A stretch of DNA of 64,000 bases from Geodermatophilus marinus (GTDB taxonomy: Bacteria > Actinomycetota > Actinomycetes > Mycobacteriales > Geodermatophilaceae), in assembly GCF_003428645.1 (NCBI RefSeq), contig NZ_QVQH01000011.1, positions 1 through 64,000 of the forward strand, written 5' to 3'. The notes below the pieces were generated by a model. The model was not told where the DNA came from, searched no databases, and was given only the letters and a program-made list of their open reading frames with translations. This document shows positions 51,548 to 60,025 of the stretch, piece by piece. The first letter of the stretch is position 1; every line of letters starts with the position of its first letter. The position numbers were made by a program, and so were the translations under genes.

Positions 51548-52486
51548 GTGACCGTGCACGGCCTGCTGGAGCGGGCGCTGGGGGCGGTCGAGCGCTGGCA
51601 GGTGCTGGACGCGCCCGGCTACCAGGTCGAGCACGGCGTCTCCCTGACGTTCCTGCTGGCCGGCCGGTACGCCCGGCCGCTGCAGGACCTGCTGCACGGC
51701 GTCTGGCTGGGCCACCCGCTGCACCCGGCGCTGGTCACCGTGCCGGTCGGGGCGTGGGCCGCCGCGCTGGTGCTCGACGGGCTGGACGCCGCCGGCCGCG
51801 GCGGGCCCGGCACCGGGCAGGCCGCCCGCACCGTGGTCGGCATCGGCGTGGCCGGCGCGGTGGCCTCCGCGGCGACCGGGTTCACCGACTGGCAGCACGC
51901 CCACGACGGCGCCCGCCGCGTCGGCCTGGCGCACGCCGCGCTGAACAGCACCGCGCTGGCGCTGTACGCCTGGTCGCTGCGGGACAGGGGGCGCGGGCGG
52001 GCCCGCCGAGCCCGGCTCAGCGGGGCCGCCGGCTTCGCGGTCACGCTGGCCAGCAGCTGGTTGGGTGGCGCGCTGGCCTACCGGCACGGCCTCGGCACCG
52101 ACCACGCCGACCGCAGCCCGGAGCCCCGCCGGTTCACCGCCGTGGCCGACGAGTCCGACCTGGTCGAGGGGGAGGCCGTCGGCGTCGAGGTGGACGGCCG
52201 CCCCCTCGTGCTCGTGGCGCAGGCGGGCACGGTGCGCGCCGTCGGCGGCCGCTGCCCGCACCTGGGTGCCCCGCTCGGCGAGGGCTGGCTGCACCGGGGC
52301 GAGCTGGTCTGCCCCTGGCACGGGTCGCGCTTCGACCTGGACAGCGGGGAACCCGCGCAGGGCCCGTCGACGGCACCCCTCCCGTGCTACGACACCCGGC
52401 TCCGGGACGGCCGGGTCGAGGTCCGCCGCCGGGCGCACTGGCGTACCCCGACGGCGGTCACGACCGTCGAGGAGGCGTCGCGGTGA
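51548..52486 (+). CDS. DUF2231 membrane domain fused to a Rieske iron-sulfur domain
   Basis: 312-residue protein. Residues 40-185 are a DUF2231-type four-helix membrane domain (GVWLGHPLHPALVTVPVGAW, HAALNSTALALYAWSLRD) with conserved His; residues 200-300 are a Rieske domain with CPHLGAPLGEG and CPWHGSRFDLDSG binding a 2Fe-2S cluster. A haem- or quinone-linked redox role is likely. The GTG overlaps nothing upstream and has the GACGGA repeat as its ribosome-binding site. Its stop overlaps the hemerythrin gene start. Confidence 0.85.
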   Translation: MTVHGLLERALGAVERWQVLDAPGYQVEHGVSLTFLLAGRYARPLQDLLHGVWLGHPLHPALVTVPVGAWAAALVLDGLDAAGRGGPGTGQAARTVVGIGVAGAVASAATGFTDWQHAHDGARRVGLAHAALNSTALALYAWSLRDRGRGRARRARLSGAAGFAVTLASSWLGGALAYRHGLGTDHADRSPEPRRFTAVADESDLVEGEAVGVEVDGRPLVLVAQAGTVRAVGGRCPHLGAPLGEGWLHRGELVCPWHGSRFDLDSGEPAQGPSTAPLPCYDTRLRDGRVEVRRRAHWRTPTAVTTVEEASR

Positions 52487-52965
52487 GGGCCGACGAGGTG
52501 CTGGTGGCCCACCACGACGTGCTGCGCGGCCTCCTGCGCGAGCTCGCGGGGACCACCGACGCCCAGACCGGGCAGCGCCGGCGGCTGCGCGCGGAGTTCC
52601 TGCGGGAGCTCGAGGTGCACGCCCAGATCGAGGACGAGCTGTTCTACCCCGCCGTCGCCGACGTCTCCCCGCTGCTGTCGGTCGCGCACGCCGAGCACCG
52701 GCAGATCGACGACCAGCTGGCCACCGTCATGCGCACCGCCCCGGACGACCCGGAGTTCGCCACCGAGGTCCGCATGCTCGAGGCGACGCTGCACCACCAC
52801 ACCGTCGAGGAGGAGCAGCGGATGTTCCCGCAGTCGCACGCGCTGGGGGAGGAACGCCTCCAGGAGCTGGGCCGGCGGCTGCAGGAGCGGCAGCGCGAGC
52901 TGACCCGGTCCGGGGCCATGCGGCTCATCGTGCGGCTGAAGCGGACGGTGCTGCGCCTGGTGTGA
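52483..52965 (+). CDS. Hemerythrin-like HHE-domain protein
   Basis: 160-residue four-helix protein. Metal ligands of the HHE type are seen as AHHDVLRGLL, HAQIEDELFYP, HAEHRQID and LHHHTVEEEQRMFP. A diiron site for binding O2 or NO, or iron handling, is expected. GTGA overlap with the Rieske gene makes them one unit, an unusual and informative pairing. Confidence 0.85.
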   Translation: MRADEVLVAHHDVLRGLLRELAGTTDAQTGQRRRLRAEFLRELEVHAQIEDELFYPAVADVSPLLSVAHAEHRQIDDQLATVMRTAPDDPEFATEVRMLEATLHHHTVEEEQRMFPQSHALGEERLQELGRRLQERQRELTRSGAMRLIVRLKRTVLRLV

Positions 52966-53042
52966 GTCCTGGCCGGTGCCGGGGCTCCTCCGAGCGGTCC
53001 ACCGGCGGGCAGTGGCCCGGTCCGGCGGGCGGCGCGGTCGCC

Positions 53043-53048
53043 TAGCGT
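53043..53048 (+). promoter_or_regulatory. -10 box of the PhzF gene
   Basis: TAGCGT 36 bp before the PhzF ATG, in the same ctTAGCGTcg-type setting as at 27138 and 30081. Confidence 0.45.
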
Positions 53049-53083
53049 CGGGCGGTCACCACCCTCCCGGACAGGAGCCCCGC

Positions 53084-53920
53084 ATGCCCGCGCGCCCGTT
53101 CGCCCAGGTCGACGTCTTCGGCCGCACCGCCTACCGGGGCAACCCGGTGGCCGTCGTCCTCGACGGCGACGGGCTGCCCGACGAGGCGATGGCCCGCTTC
53201 GCGCACTGGACCAACCTGTCCGAGACGACCTTCGTGCTCCCGCCGACCGTGCCGGAGGCCGACTACCGGCTGCGCATCTTCACCCCCGGTGGCGAGCTGC
53301 CCTTCGCCGGCCACCCGACGCTCGGTTCGGCGCACGCCTGGCTCCAGGCCGGCGGGCGACCGCGGCGGGCGGACGCCGTCGTCCAGGAGTGCGGCGCGGA
53401 CCTGGTGGAGATCGCCCGGGACGGCGGGGCGCTGGCCTTCCAGGCGCCGCCGCTGGTGCGCTCCGGCCCGGTCGACGAGGCGGACCTGCAGCGCATCGTC
53501 CGCGGGCTGGGCGTCGACCGGGCGGACGTCGTCGCCGCGCAGTGGGTGGACAACGGGCCCGGCTGGGTCGCCGTCCAGCTCGCCTCGGCGCAGGCCGTCC
53601 TCGACCTCGACCCGCGCGGCCCGGAGATGGACGAGTACGACGTCGGCGTGGTCGGCGCCTACCCCGGGGGCGCGCCGCTGCAGTTCGAGCTGCGCGCCTT
53701 CTGCCTGCCCGTCGGCATCCGCGAGGACCCGGTCACGGGCAGCCTGAACGCCGGCGTCGCCCAGTGGCTGATCGGCGCCGGCGCCGCGCCGCCGTCCTAC
53801 CGGGCCGGGCAGGGCTCGCGGGTCGGCCGGGACGGCGTCGTGCAGATCGACTCGCGGGACGGCGCGGTGTGGGTCGGCGGCGCCACGGTCACCTGCATCC
53901 GGGGTTCGGTCGACCTGTGA
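53084..53920 (+). CDS. PhzF-family isomerase
   Basis: 278-residue protein of the PhzF/diaminopimelate-epimerase fold. FAQVDVFGRTAYRGNPVAVVL opens it, LSETTFVL contains the catalytic Glu, PFAGHPTLGSAHAWL and EDPVTGSLNAGV are the second and third signatures. Outside phenazine clusters the family has no fixed substrate, and no other phenazine gene is near. ggacaggag precedes the ATG. Confidence 0.88.
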   Translation: MPARPFAQVDVFGRTAYRGNPVAVVLDGDGLPDEAMARFAHWTNLSETTFVLPPTVPEADYRLRIFTPGGELPFAGHPTLGSAHAWLQAGGRPRRADAVVQECGADLVEIARDGGALAFQAPPLVRSGPVDEADLQRIVRGLGVDRADVVAAQWVDNGPGWVAVQLASAQAVLDLDPRGPEMDEYDVGVVGAYPGGAPLQFELRAFCLPVGIREDPVTGSLNAGVAQWLIGAGAAPPSYRAGQGSRVGRDGVVQIDSRDGAVWVGGATVTCIRGSVDL

Positions 53921-53993
53921 CGTCTGCCTCCCTGGTGTGACGTCCGCGTGTCCCCGCTGCAGCCGCGCGCCCCGGCTGCCGAGAGCAAGGGGC

Positions 53994-54158
53994 ATGAGGA
54001 CGATCGCATGCCGCGCCGTCGCCCAGGCCGGGCTCGTGGCGGCCACCGCGTCGCTGGACGACGAGCAGCCCTGGCCGCTGCTGCTGGTGGCCGGCTGGCT
54101 CACCACCGCGGCCGACCTGGTGCTCCAGGCCGACGCGGCCGCCGCGGTGGGGGTCTGA
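53994..54158 (+). CDS. Short hydrophobic hypothetical protein
   Basis: 54-residue frame MRTIACRAVAQAGLVAATASL... with one hydrophobic stretch (WPLLLVAGWLTTAADLVLQA). AAGGGG lies six bases before the ATG. No family is recognised, and the evidence for translation is only the ribosome-binding site and fit into the gap between phzF and the SRPBCC gene. Confidence 0.35.
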   Translation: MRTIACRAVAQAGLVAATASLDDEQPWPLLLVAGWLTTAADLVLQADAAAAVGV

Positions 54159-54216
54159 ACCCTGGACCGCCCACCGCCGCGGCGGGACCATGGGCGCACC
54201 CGTGGGAGGTGGCGCC

Positions 54217-54663
54217 GTGGCCCGGGACGTCGACGTCGTGACCGAGACGGTCGTCGCCCGCCCGGTCGACGAGGTGGCCGCCTACGCCGGTGACCCGGCG
54301 CACGCCCCCGACTGGTACGCCAACATCTCCTCGGTCGAGGAGCGCTCCCCACGGCCGCTGGCCGTGGGGTCGCGCGTGGACTTCGTCGCCCGCTTCCTCG
54401 GCCGCCGGCTGGCCTACACCTACGAGGTGGTCGACCTCGAGCCCGGCCGGCGCCTGGTCATGCGGACGGCCGACGGCCCGTTCCCGATGGAGACCACCTA
54501 CACCTGGGAGCCGGTGGACCCGGGGCGCACCCGCATGACCCTGCGCAACCGCGGCCGGCCCACCGGGTTCTCCCGGCTCGCGGCCCCGGTGGTGGCCGTG
54601 GCGGTCCGGCGGGCCAACCGCGCGGACCTGGCCCGCCTGCGCCAGGTGCTCGAGCGCACCTGA
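54217..54663 (+). CDS. SRPBCC/START-like lipid-binding protein
   Basis: 148-residue protein with the helix-grip fold: a first strand DVDVVTETVVARPVDEVAAYAGDPAHAPDWY, the VDFVARFLGRRLAYTYEVVDLEPGRRLVMRT strand set and a C-terminal helix RRANRADLARLRQVLERT. It would bind a hydrophobic ligand. GTG at 54217 is preferred over an ATG at 54190 because gggagg (54204-54209) is well spaced from it. Confidence 0.75.
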   Translation: MARDVDVVTETVVARPVDEVAAYAGDPAHAPDWYANISSVEERSPRPLAVGSRVDFVARFLGRRLAYTYEVVDLEPGRRLVMRTADGPFPMETTYTWEPVDPGRTRMTLRNRGRPTGFSRLAAPVVAVAVRRANRADLARLRQVLERT

Positions 54664-54717
54664 GCAGCCGGACCGGTCACCGGTCGCCCCGGGTCCCCGA
54701 GGTCCGGCCTGCGAGCT

Positions 54718-55350
54718 CTACGTCCCGAGGTCGACCTCCTCGTCCCCGGTTCCTCCCTGGTCCTCGGTGGGCGTCTCGTCCTGCGCGGCCGTGAACGCCG
54801 CGCAGGCCAGGCCGGAACCGGGGCCCCCGCCGTCCGACGGGCCGACCACGACCGAGAAGCCGTCGTCGTCCATCAGGTCGCCGATCTCCGCCGTGCCCAC
54901 CGCCGAGCTGTACTCGCTGGTGCCCTTCTCGGTCACGACCAGGGCGGGCAGGTCGCGGTACTCCTCCCCGTCCAGCACCGGGCCGGTGGCGGCGAACACC
55001 TCCCCGGCCGTGGTGCCGTCCGAGGCCGTGCAGTCGCCCACCGCGTGCAGCGTGACCGGGTGGCTGCCCGCGGCCAGGCCGCTGGCGTCCACGACCAGCA
55101 CGGCCCCCGTGCCGCCCTCGGTGAGCTGCGCACCGCCGGCGGTGCTGCCCTCGGGGTCGACCAGCGTGGCCTCCGGGCTGACCGGGACCTCCAACGGCTC
55201 GCCGGCCTCGTCGGTGCCGTTCTCGGGAGCCTCGGTGAAGCCCGTCCCGGCCTCCTGCCCGGCCGAGCCCTCGGTGACGTCCGCGTCGCTGCAGCCGGTC
55301 AGACCGAGCAGCACGGCAGCGCCGGTGCCGACGAGTAGCTGATGCCTCAC
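54718..55350 (-). CDS. SodC-fold lipoprotein without metal ligands
   Basis: 210-residue lipoprotein: signal peptide with lipobox LTGC, an acidic linker (25-75), then a Cu/Zn-superoxide-dismutase-like fold. LTEGGTGAVLVVDASGLAAGSHPVTLHAVGDC aligns with the G-x-HGFHIHE-x-GDC region, and the second Cys is in LACAAF, keeping the disulfide. Only three His are present in the whole precursor, and the FHIHE, PHF and D-(x)n-H ligands are lost, so SOD activity is not expected. GTG at 55350 has AGGAGGG upstream. It is divergent from the adenylate cyclase. Confidence 0.75.
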   Translation of the reverse strand: MRHQLLVGTGAAVLLGLTGCSDADVTEGSAGQEAGTGFTEAPENGTDEAGEPLEVPVSPEATLVDPEGSTAGGAQLTEGGTGAVLVVDASGLAAGSHPVTLHAVGDCTASDGTTAGEVFAATGPVLDGEEYRDLPALVVTEKGTSEYSSAVGTAEIGDLMDDDGFSVVVGPSDGGGPGSGLACAAFTAAQDETPTEDQGGTGDEEVDLGT

Positions 55351-55479
55351 GGGCCCTCCTGTCGTCCGCTGTCGTCGTCCCCGGGATTCCCCCCACCGGC
55401 TGCACGCGCACGCCACCCGGCGGGCCGACACGAAACCGTCACGGGCGGTCGCGCGCGCCGCGTCGGTGACCATGGGGGC

Positions 55480-56991
55480 GTGACGAGCGGAGCGCCGGGG
55501 CGGTTCGACGCCGCGCCGGCGTGGGCGCCGAGCGGCCGCCGTGCCGTCCCGGCGATCCTGCTGCTCGTCGTCGCGGCCAACCTCGTCGCGGCCGGCACCG
55601 TCGCGCTGCTGCTGGTCGGGCTGTCCGCCGGCGCGCAGGACCACGGCGGCGGGCGCGCGGTCATCGTGCTCACCGCCCTGACCTACGTCGTCCTCGCCCT
55701 CCCCGCCGGCGTCCTGGCGGGCCTGCGGCGGCAGCGGGCCACGGCGACCTGGCTGCTGGCCGGCCGCGACCCCACCCCGCAGGAGGCCGCGCAGGCGCTG
55801 CGGCTGCCGGTGGACGCCGCGCTCCTCACCGCGGTCGGGTGGCTCGCCGGCGCCCTCCTGGTGGGCGTGGTGGGAGCCGTCGTCTCGCCCTTCCCCCTCG
55901 TCGGCCTGCGGCTGGGCCTGGCCGCCCTGCTCGGCGGGGTGGTGAGCGCCGGTGTCACCTACCTGCTGGCGCTGCGCACCGCGCGCGGGGTGACCACCCG
56001 GGCCCTGGCGGCCCACCCACCCGACGGCGCGCCCGGCCTGGGGGTGCGCCCGCGGCTGCTGCTGACCTGGGCGGTGACCAGCGGCGTGCCGCTGCTCGGC
56101 CTGGTGCTGCTCTTCCTCGACCCGAGCAACCCCGGCGGCCCCCGCCGCGGGCCGGTGGTGCTGCTGCTCGTCGCCGCGCTCCTCCTCGGCCTGCTGGCCA
56201 CCGCGACCACCGCCCGCTCGGTCGGTGAGCCGCTGCGCGGGCTGCGCCGGGCGGTGCAGCGGATCGGCCGCGGCGACCACGACGTGCGCGTGCGGCTGGA
56301 CGACGCCGGCGAGATCGGCCTGCTGCAGGAGGGGGTCAACACCATGGCCGGCGGGCTGGCCGAGCGGGAGCGGCTGCGCGACCTCTTCGGCCGGCACGTC
56401 GGGACGCCGGTGGCCGCCCGGGCGCTGACCGCGGGCGCCGCCCTGCACGGCGAGGTCCGCCCGGTGGCCGCGCTGTTCGTCGACGTCGCCGGCTCCACGG
56501 CGCTGGTCCGGCGGACCGGGCCGGAGCGGATGGTGGGCCTGCTCAACCGGTTCTTCGCCGTCGTCGTCGACGCGGTGGAGGAGGAGGGCGGGCTGGTGAA
56601 CAAGTTCCAGGGCGACGCCGCGCTGTGCGTCTTCGGCGCACCGGCCGAGCACCCCGCGGCGGCCGCGGCGGCGCTGCGCGCGGCCCGCCGGATCTGCGCG
56701 GCGGTCCGGGCCGCCGGCGAGCTGGACGTGGGCGTGGGGGTCGCCGCCGGGCCGGTCTGGGCCGGCCAGGTCGGCGCGGCGCGCCGGCTGGAGTACACGG
56801 TGATCGGCGACGCGGTCAACGAGGCCGCGCGGCTGGCCGAGCTGGCCAAGGCCGTACCCGGCCGCGCGGTGGCCAGCGACGCCGCGGCGGCGGCGGCCGG
56901 CGAGGAGCGGCGTGCCTGGCTGCCCGGCGCGGTGGTGGAGCTGCGCGGCCGCGGCGAGCCCACCCCCACCTGGGTGCGCCGCACCGACTGA
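55480..56991 (+). CDS. Membrane-bound class III adenylate cyclase
   Basis: 503-residue protein: about six membrane helices (20-240), a HAMP domain (about 250-300, RAVQRIGRGDHDVRVRLDD) and a cyclase domain. FVDVAGSTALVRR carries the first metal Asp, NKFQGDAALCVFGAP the substrate Lys and second Asp, and RLEYTVIGDAVNEAARL the transition-state segment, so it should make cAMP. The layout matches mycobacterial Rv1318c-type cyclases. GTG at 55480 is chosen. Confidence 0.88.
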   Translation: MTSGAPGRFDAAPAWAPSGRRAVPAILLLVVAANLVAAGTVALLLVGLSAGAQDHGGGRAVIVLTALTYVVLALPAGVLAGLRRQRATATWLLAGRDPTPQEAAQALRLPVDAALLTAVGWLAGALLVGVVGAVVSPFPLVGLRLGLAALLGGVVSAGVTYLLALRTARGVTTRALAAHPPDGAPGLGVRPRLLLTWAVTSGVPLLGLVLLFLDPSNPGGPRRGPVVLLLVAALLLGLLATATTARSVGEPLRGLRRAVQRIGRGDHDVRVRLDDAGEIGLLQEGVNTMAGGLAERERLRDLFGRHVGTPVAARALTAGAALHGEVRPVAALFVDVAGSTALVRRTGPERMVGLLNRFFAVVVDAVEEEGGLVNKFQGDAALCVFGAPAEHPAAAAAALRAARRICAAVRAAGELDVGVGVAAGPVWAGQVGAARRLEYTVIGDAVNEAARLAELAKAVPGRAVASDAAAAAAGEERRAWLPGAVVELRGRGEPTPTWVRRTD

Positions 56992-57012
56992 CGGTGCCCG
57001 GCCCCGTCCTCG

Positions 57013-58086
57013 TCAGACGGCGGCGGCGCGGCCCTCGGCGCCGCCGCTGGGCTGCCCGGTGTTCGGGTGCGACTTGACCACCACGAGGACGTCGTCGGCC
57101 TGCAGGGTGCCGATCAGCGGGTCGTCGAAGCGCAGCGTGCGCCCGCCCCGGGTCACGGACAGCACGATGTCGCGCAGCTGCCGGGGGCCGAGGCCGACCT
57201 CCCCGGCGGTGACCCGCCGCTGCTTGAGGTCCAGGCCCTGCCCGCCGGTCACGAGGTCCTCGACGACGGCGACCACCCGCGGGGCGTCGGTGGACAGCCC
57301 GAGCAGCCGCCCGGAGGTCGCCGAGGTGGTGATGACCGTGTCGGCGCCCGACTGGCGCAGCAGGTTGGCGTTCTCCTCCTCGCGCACGCTGGTGGTGATC
57401 GGCACGCTGGGGTTGAGCTGCCGGACGGTGAGGGTGATCAGCACCGAGGCGTCGTCCCGGTTGGCCGCCACGATGACCGCGCGGGCCCGCTCGATCGAGG
57501 CCCGCCGCAGCACCTCGGTGCGCCCGGCGTCGCCGACGATGCCGGTCAACCCGACCGAGTTCGCCTCGTCGATGGCGCGCGGTTCCGGGTCGACCACGAC
57601 GATCTGGTCCAGGGGTGTGCCGTTGGCCTGCAGGGAACGGATGGCGCTGCGGCCCTTGGTGCCGTAGCCGCACACGATGACGTGCTGGCGCACGCGAGAC
57701 CTCCAGCGGCGGATGCGGAACTCCTCCCGGGAGCGCGCGGTGAGCGCCTCGAGGGTGGTCCCGATGAGGACGATGAGGAACATCACGCGCAGCGGCGTGA
57801 TGACGGCGAAGTTGAACAGGCGGGCGCCGTCGGTCACGGGCACGATGTCGCCGTAGCCGGTGGTCGAGAGCGACACCGTGGAGTAGTAGGCGGCGTCGAG
57901 CAGCGTGACGTCGTTGTCCGCGTTGTCCCGGTACCCGTCCCGGTCCAGCCACACCAGCAGGATGGTGAGCAGCAGGATGGCCGCCGCGATGACCAGGCGG
58001 CGCGTCACCTGCCGGATCGGCGAGTCCTCGACGTGCGCGATCTGCACGCCGGTGTGCTCGGTGCCTGTCTCGGTCTCGCTCGCCAC
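57013..58086 (-). CDS. Potassium channel with RCK/TrkA domains
   Basis: 357-residue channel subunit: two membrane helices around the selectivity filter STTGYGDIVP, then an RCK domain starting HVIVCGYGTKGRSAIRSL (nucleotide-binding Rossmann fold) and a TrkA-C part near residues 270-345. The protein resembles MthK/Kch-type channels gated by ions or nucleotides. GTG at 58086. It is convergent with the adenylate cyclase (21 bp between). Confidence 0.9.
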   Translation of the reverse strand: MASETETGTEHTGVQIAHVEDSPIRQVTRRLVIAAAILLLTILLVWLDRDGYRDNADNDVTLLDAAYYSTVSLSTTGYGDIVPVTDGARLFNFAVITPLRVMFLIVLIGTTLEALTARSREEFRIRRWRSRVRQHVIVCGYGTKGRSAIRSLQANGTPLDQIVVVDPEPRAIDEANSVGLTGIVGDAGRTEVLRRASIERARAVIVAANRDDASVLITLTVRQLNPSVPITTSVREEENANLLRQSGADTVITTSATSGRLLGLSTDAPRVVAVVEDLVTGGQGLDLKQRRVTAGEVGLGPRQLRDIVLSVTRGGRTLRFDDPLIGTLQADDVLVVVKSHPNTGQPSGGAEGRAAAV

Positions 58087-58120
58087 CCGCCGGACGATAG
58101 TGAGCCCGAGCGCCTCGTGC

Positions 58121-58164
58121 CGCCCCGCCGCCCCGCCCGGGTGAGCCGGGCGGGGCGGCGGGGC
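58121..58164 (-). terminator. Strong hairpin terminator of the acyl-CoA synthetase
   Basis: A 19-bp perfect stem of nearly pure G and C (58122-58140 with 58146-58164) with a five-base loop lies 36 bp beyond the synthetase stop. Three direct copies of ggtcagcc (58177-58205) precede it. Confidence 0.6.
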
Positions 58165-58200
58165 CGGTCGGCCGCCGGTCAGCCCCCGGTCAGCCCCCGG

Positions 58201-59943
58201 TCAGCCGCCGGTGGCGGCCGCGCGCTCCCGCGCGGCGAGCTCCCGCTTGAGCACCTTGCCCGCGGCCGAGACCGGGATCGCGTCGATGAAGACCGCGTCC
58301 CGCAGCCGCTTGTAGGGGGTCACCCGGTCGTTGACGGCGGCCATGACCGACTCCGCGGTGAGCGCCGCGCCCGCAGCGTCGTCCTTGCGGACGACGTAGG
58401 CCACCGGCAGCTCGCCGGCCTCCTCGTCCGGCCGGCCGACCACCGCGGCGCCGGCCACGCCCGGGACGCCGAAGAGGACCTCCTCGAGCTCGCGCGGGAA
58501 GACGTTGTAGCCCTTGTAGAGCAGCATGTCCTTGGTGCGGTCGACGATCGCCAGGTAGCCGTCCTCGTCGAGCACCCCGACGTCCCCGGTGTGGAACCAG
58601 CCGTCGGCGTCGATGGCCTCGGCCGTGGCCCCCGGGCGGTGCGCGTAGCCGCGCATGACCTGCGGGCCCCGGATGCAGACCTCGCCGCGCTCCCCGGGGG
58701 GCAGCGGGGCGCCCCCGCCGAGCGGCTGGATGCTGATCTCGGTGTCGAACACCGGCACCCCGACCGTGCCGGCCTTGCGGGTGCCCGACCGGAACGACGG
58801 GTTGCCCGTGGCCTGCATGGTCACCTCGGTGAGGCCGTAGCCCTCGCCGATCACCGCCTCCGGCAGGAGGGCGGTCAGCCGCTCGATGAGCGGTACCGGC
58901 AGCGGGGCGGCGCCGCTGGAGACGCCCCGCACCCGCGAGAGGTCCGCGCTCCCGATGCCGGGCACCTGCAGGAGCGCCACGAACACCGGAGGGGCGCCGC
59001 CGATGCTGGTCACCCGGTACCGGACGGCGTCCTCCACGTAGCGCGCGGGGTCGAAGCGCATGTGGATGACCACGGTCGTCCCGCTCAGGACCATGCCGTT
59101 GAGGTAGCCGATCGCCCCCATGGCGTGGAACCAGGGGGTCAGGTTGACCAGCACCCCCTCGCCCAGCCGGGTCGGGATCTCCTCGGGCGCGAGCACCTGC
59201 CGCAGCGTGACGTCGCCGTGCTCGTCGAGCTCCGGCAGCGAGCCCGAGGTCCAGCAGGCCGACTGCAGCACGTTGGTGACGACGTTGCGGTGCGGCAGCT
59301 CGACGCCCTTGCTGACGCCGGTGGTGCCGCCGGTGTAGGCCAGGTGCGCCAGGTCGGCCACCGGGTCGACCGCGGCGTCGTGGCGCCGGTCGGTCGGGTC
59401 GCCGCCCAGCAGCTCGGCGAGGTCGGTCTCGCCCGCCTCGTGCGCCACGGTCGCCGCGAAGTCGGTGATGTGCGCCTCGCCGGTGACGACCACCGTGCGC
59501 ACCGGGGTCTGCGCCAGTGCCGGGCGGGCGAAGGGCAGCACCTGGTCCCAGGTGACCAGCACGGTCGCGCCCGCGTCGGTCAGCTGGGCGGCGAGGTCGG
59601 CGGCCGGCAGCAGCGGGTTGGTGGGCGAGAACGTCGCACCGGCCAGCAGGACCCCGTAGTAGACCGGCGGGTACTGCCGGCAGTTGGGGATGTGCACCGC
59701 GACGACGTCGCCCCGGCCGACGCCGTGGTCGACCAGCCAGTTGGCCACCGCGTGCGCCCGCTCGGCGAGCTCGGTGAAGGTCAGCGGGACGTCGTGGTCG
59801 ACGAACGCGGGCCGCTCACCCCACCGGCGGGCCGCCGCCCGCAGGATGGAGCCGACCGCGACCTCCGGGTAGTCGAGCGAGCGCGGCAGGCCGGGCGGCC
59901 AGCTGTTCGCGGTGGGGGTCGGCGCGTCCTGCGTGGCGGTCAT
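58201..59943 (-). CDS. AMP-dependent acyl-CoA synthetase/ligase
   Basis: 580-residue ANL-family enzyme activating a carboxylic acid through acyl-AMP to acyl-CoA. LAYTGGTTGVSKGVELPHRN is the ATP-binding P-loop-like motif, GEGYGLTEVT the adenine pocket, DGWFHTGDVGVLDEDGYLAIVDRTKDM the hinge, and GKVLKRELA carries the catalytic Lys. Chain-length preference cannot be read from the sequence. The 4-coumarate-CoA-ligase-like look hints at medium, long or aromatic acids. Confidence 0.9.
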   Translation of the reverse strand: MTATQDAPTPTANSWPPGLPRSLDYPEVAVGSILRAAARRWGERPAFVDHDVPLTFTELAERAHAVANWLVDHGVGRGDVVAVHIPNCRQYPPVYYGVLLAGATFSPTNPLLPAADLAAQLTDAGATVLVTWDQVLPFARPALAQTPVRTVVVTGEAHITDFAATVAHEAGETDLAELLGGDPTDRRHDAAVDPVADLAHLAYTGGTTGVSKGVELPHRNVVTNVLQSACWTSGSLPELDEHGDVTLRQVLAPEEIPTRLGEGVLVNLTPWFHAMGAIGYLNGMVLSGTTVVIHMRFDPARYVEDAVRYRVTSIGGAPPVFVALLQVPGIGSADLSRVRGVSSGAAPLPVPLIERLTALLPEAVIGEGYGLTEVTMQATGNPSFRSGTRKAGTVGVPVFDTEISIQPLGGGAPLPPGERGEVCIRGPQVMRGYAHRPGATAEAIDADGWFHTGDVGVLDEDGYLAIVDRTKDMLLYKGYNVFPRELEEVLFGVPGVAGAAVVGRPDEEAGELPVAYVVRKDDAAGAALTAESVMAAVNDRVTPYKRLRDAVFIDAIPVSAAGKVLKRELAARERAAATGG

Positions 59944-60025
59944 GCGGATCCTCTCTCTGCGGGTGCCCCAGCGTGGCTCACGTCACAGCGGGTGTCGAGA
60001 GGTCACCGCAGGTCAGGATGGGGGC

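Noticed and set aside
53084-53920. Phenazine biosynthesis cluster
   Set aside because: Only a PhzF-family gene is present; no phzA/B/D/E/G neighbours, so the family name does not imply phenazine.
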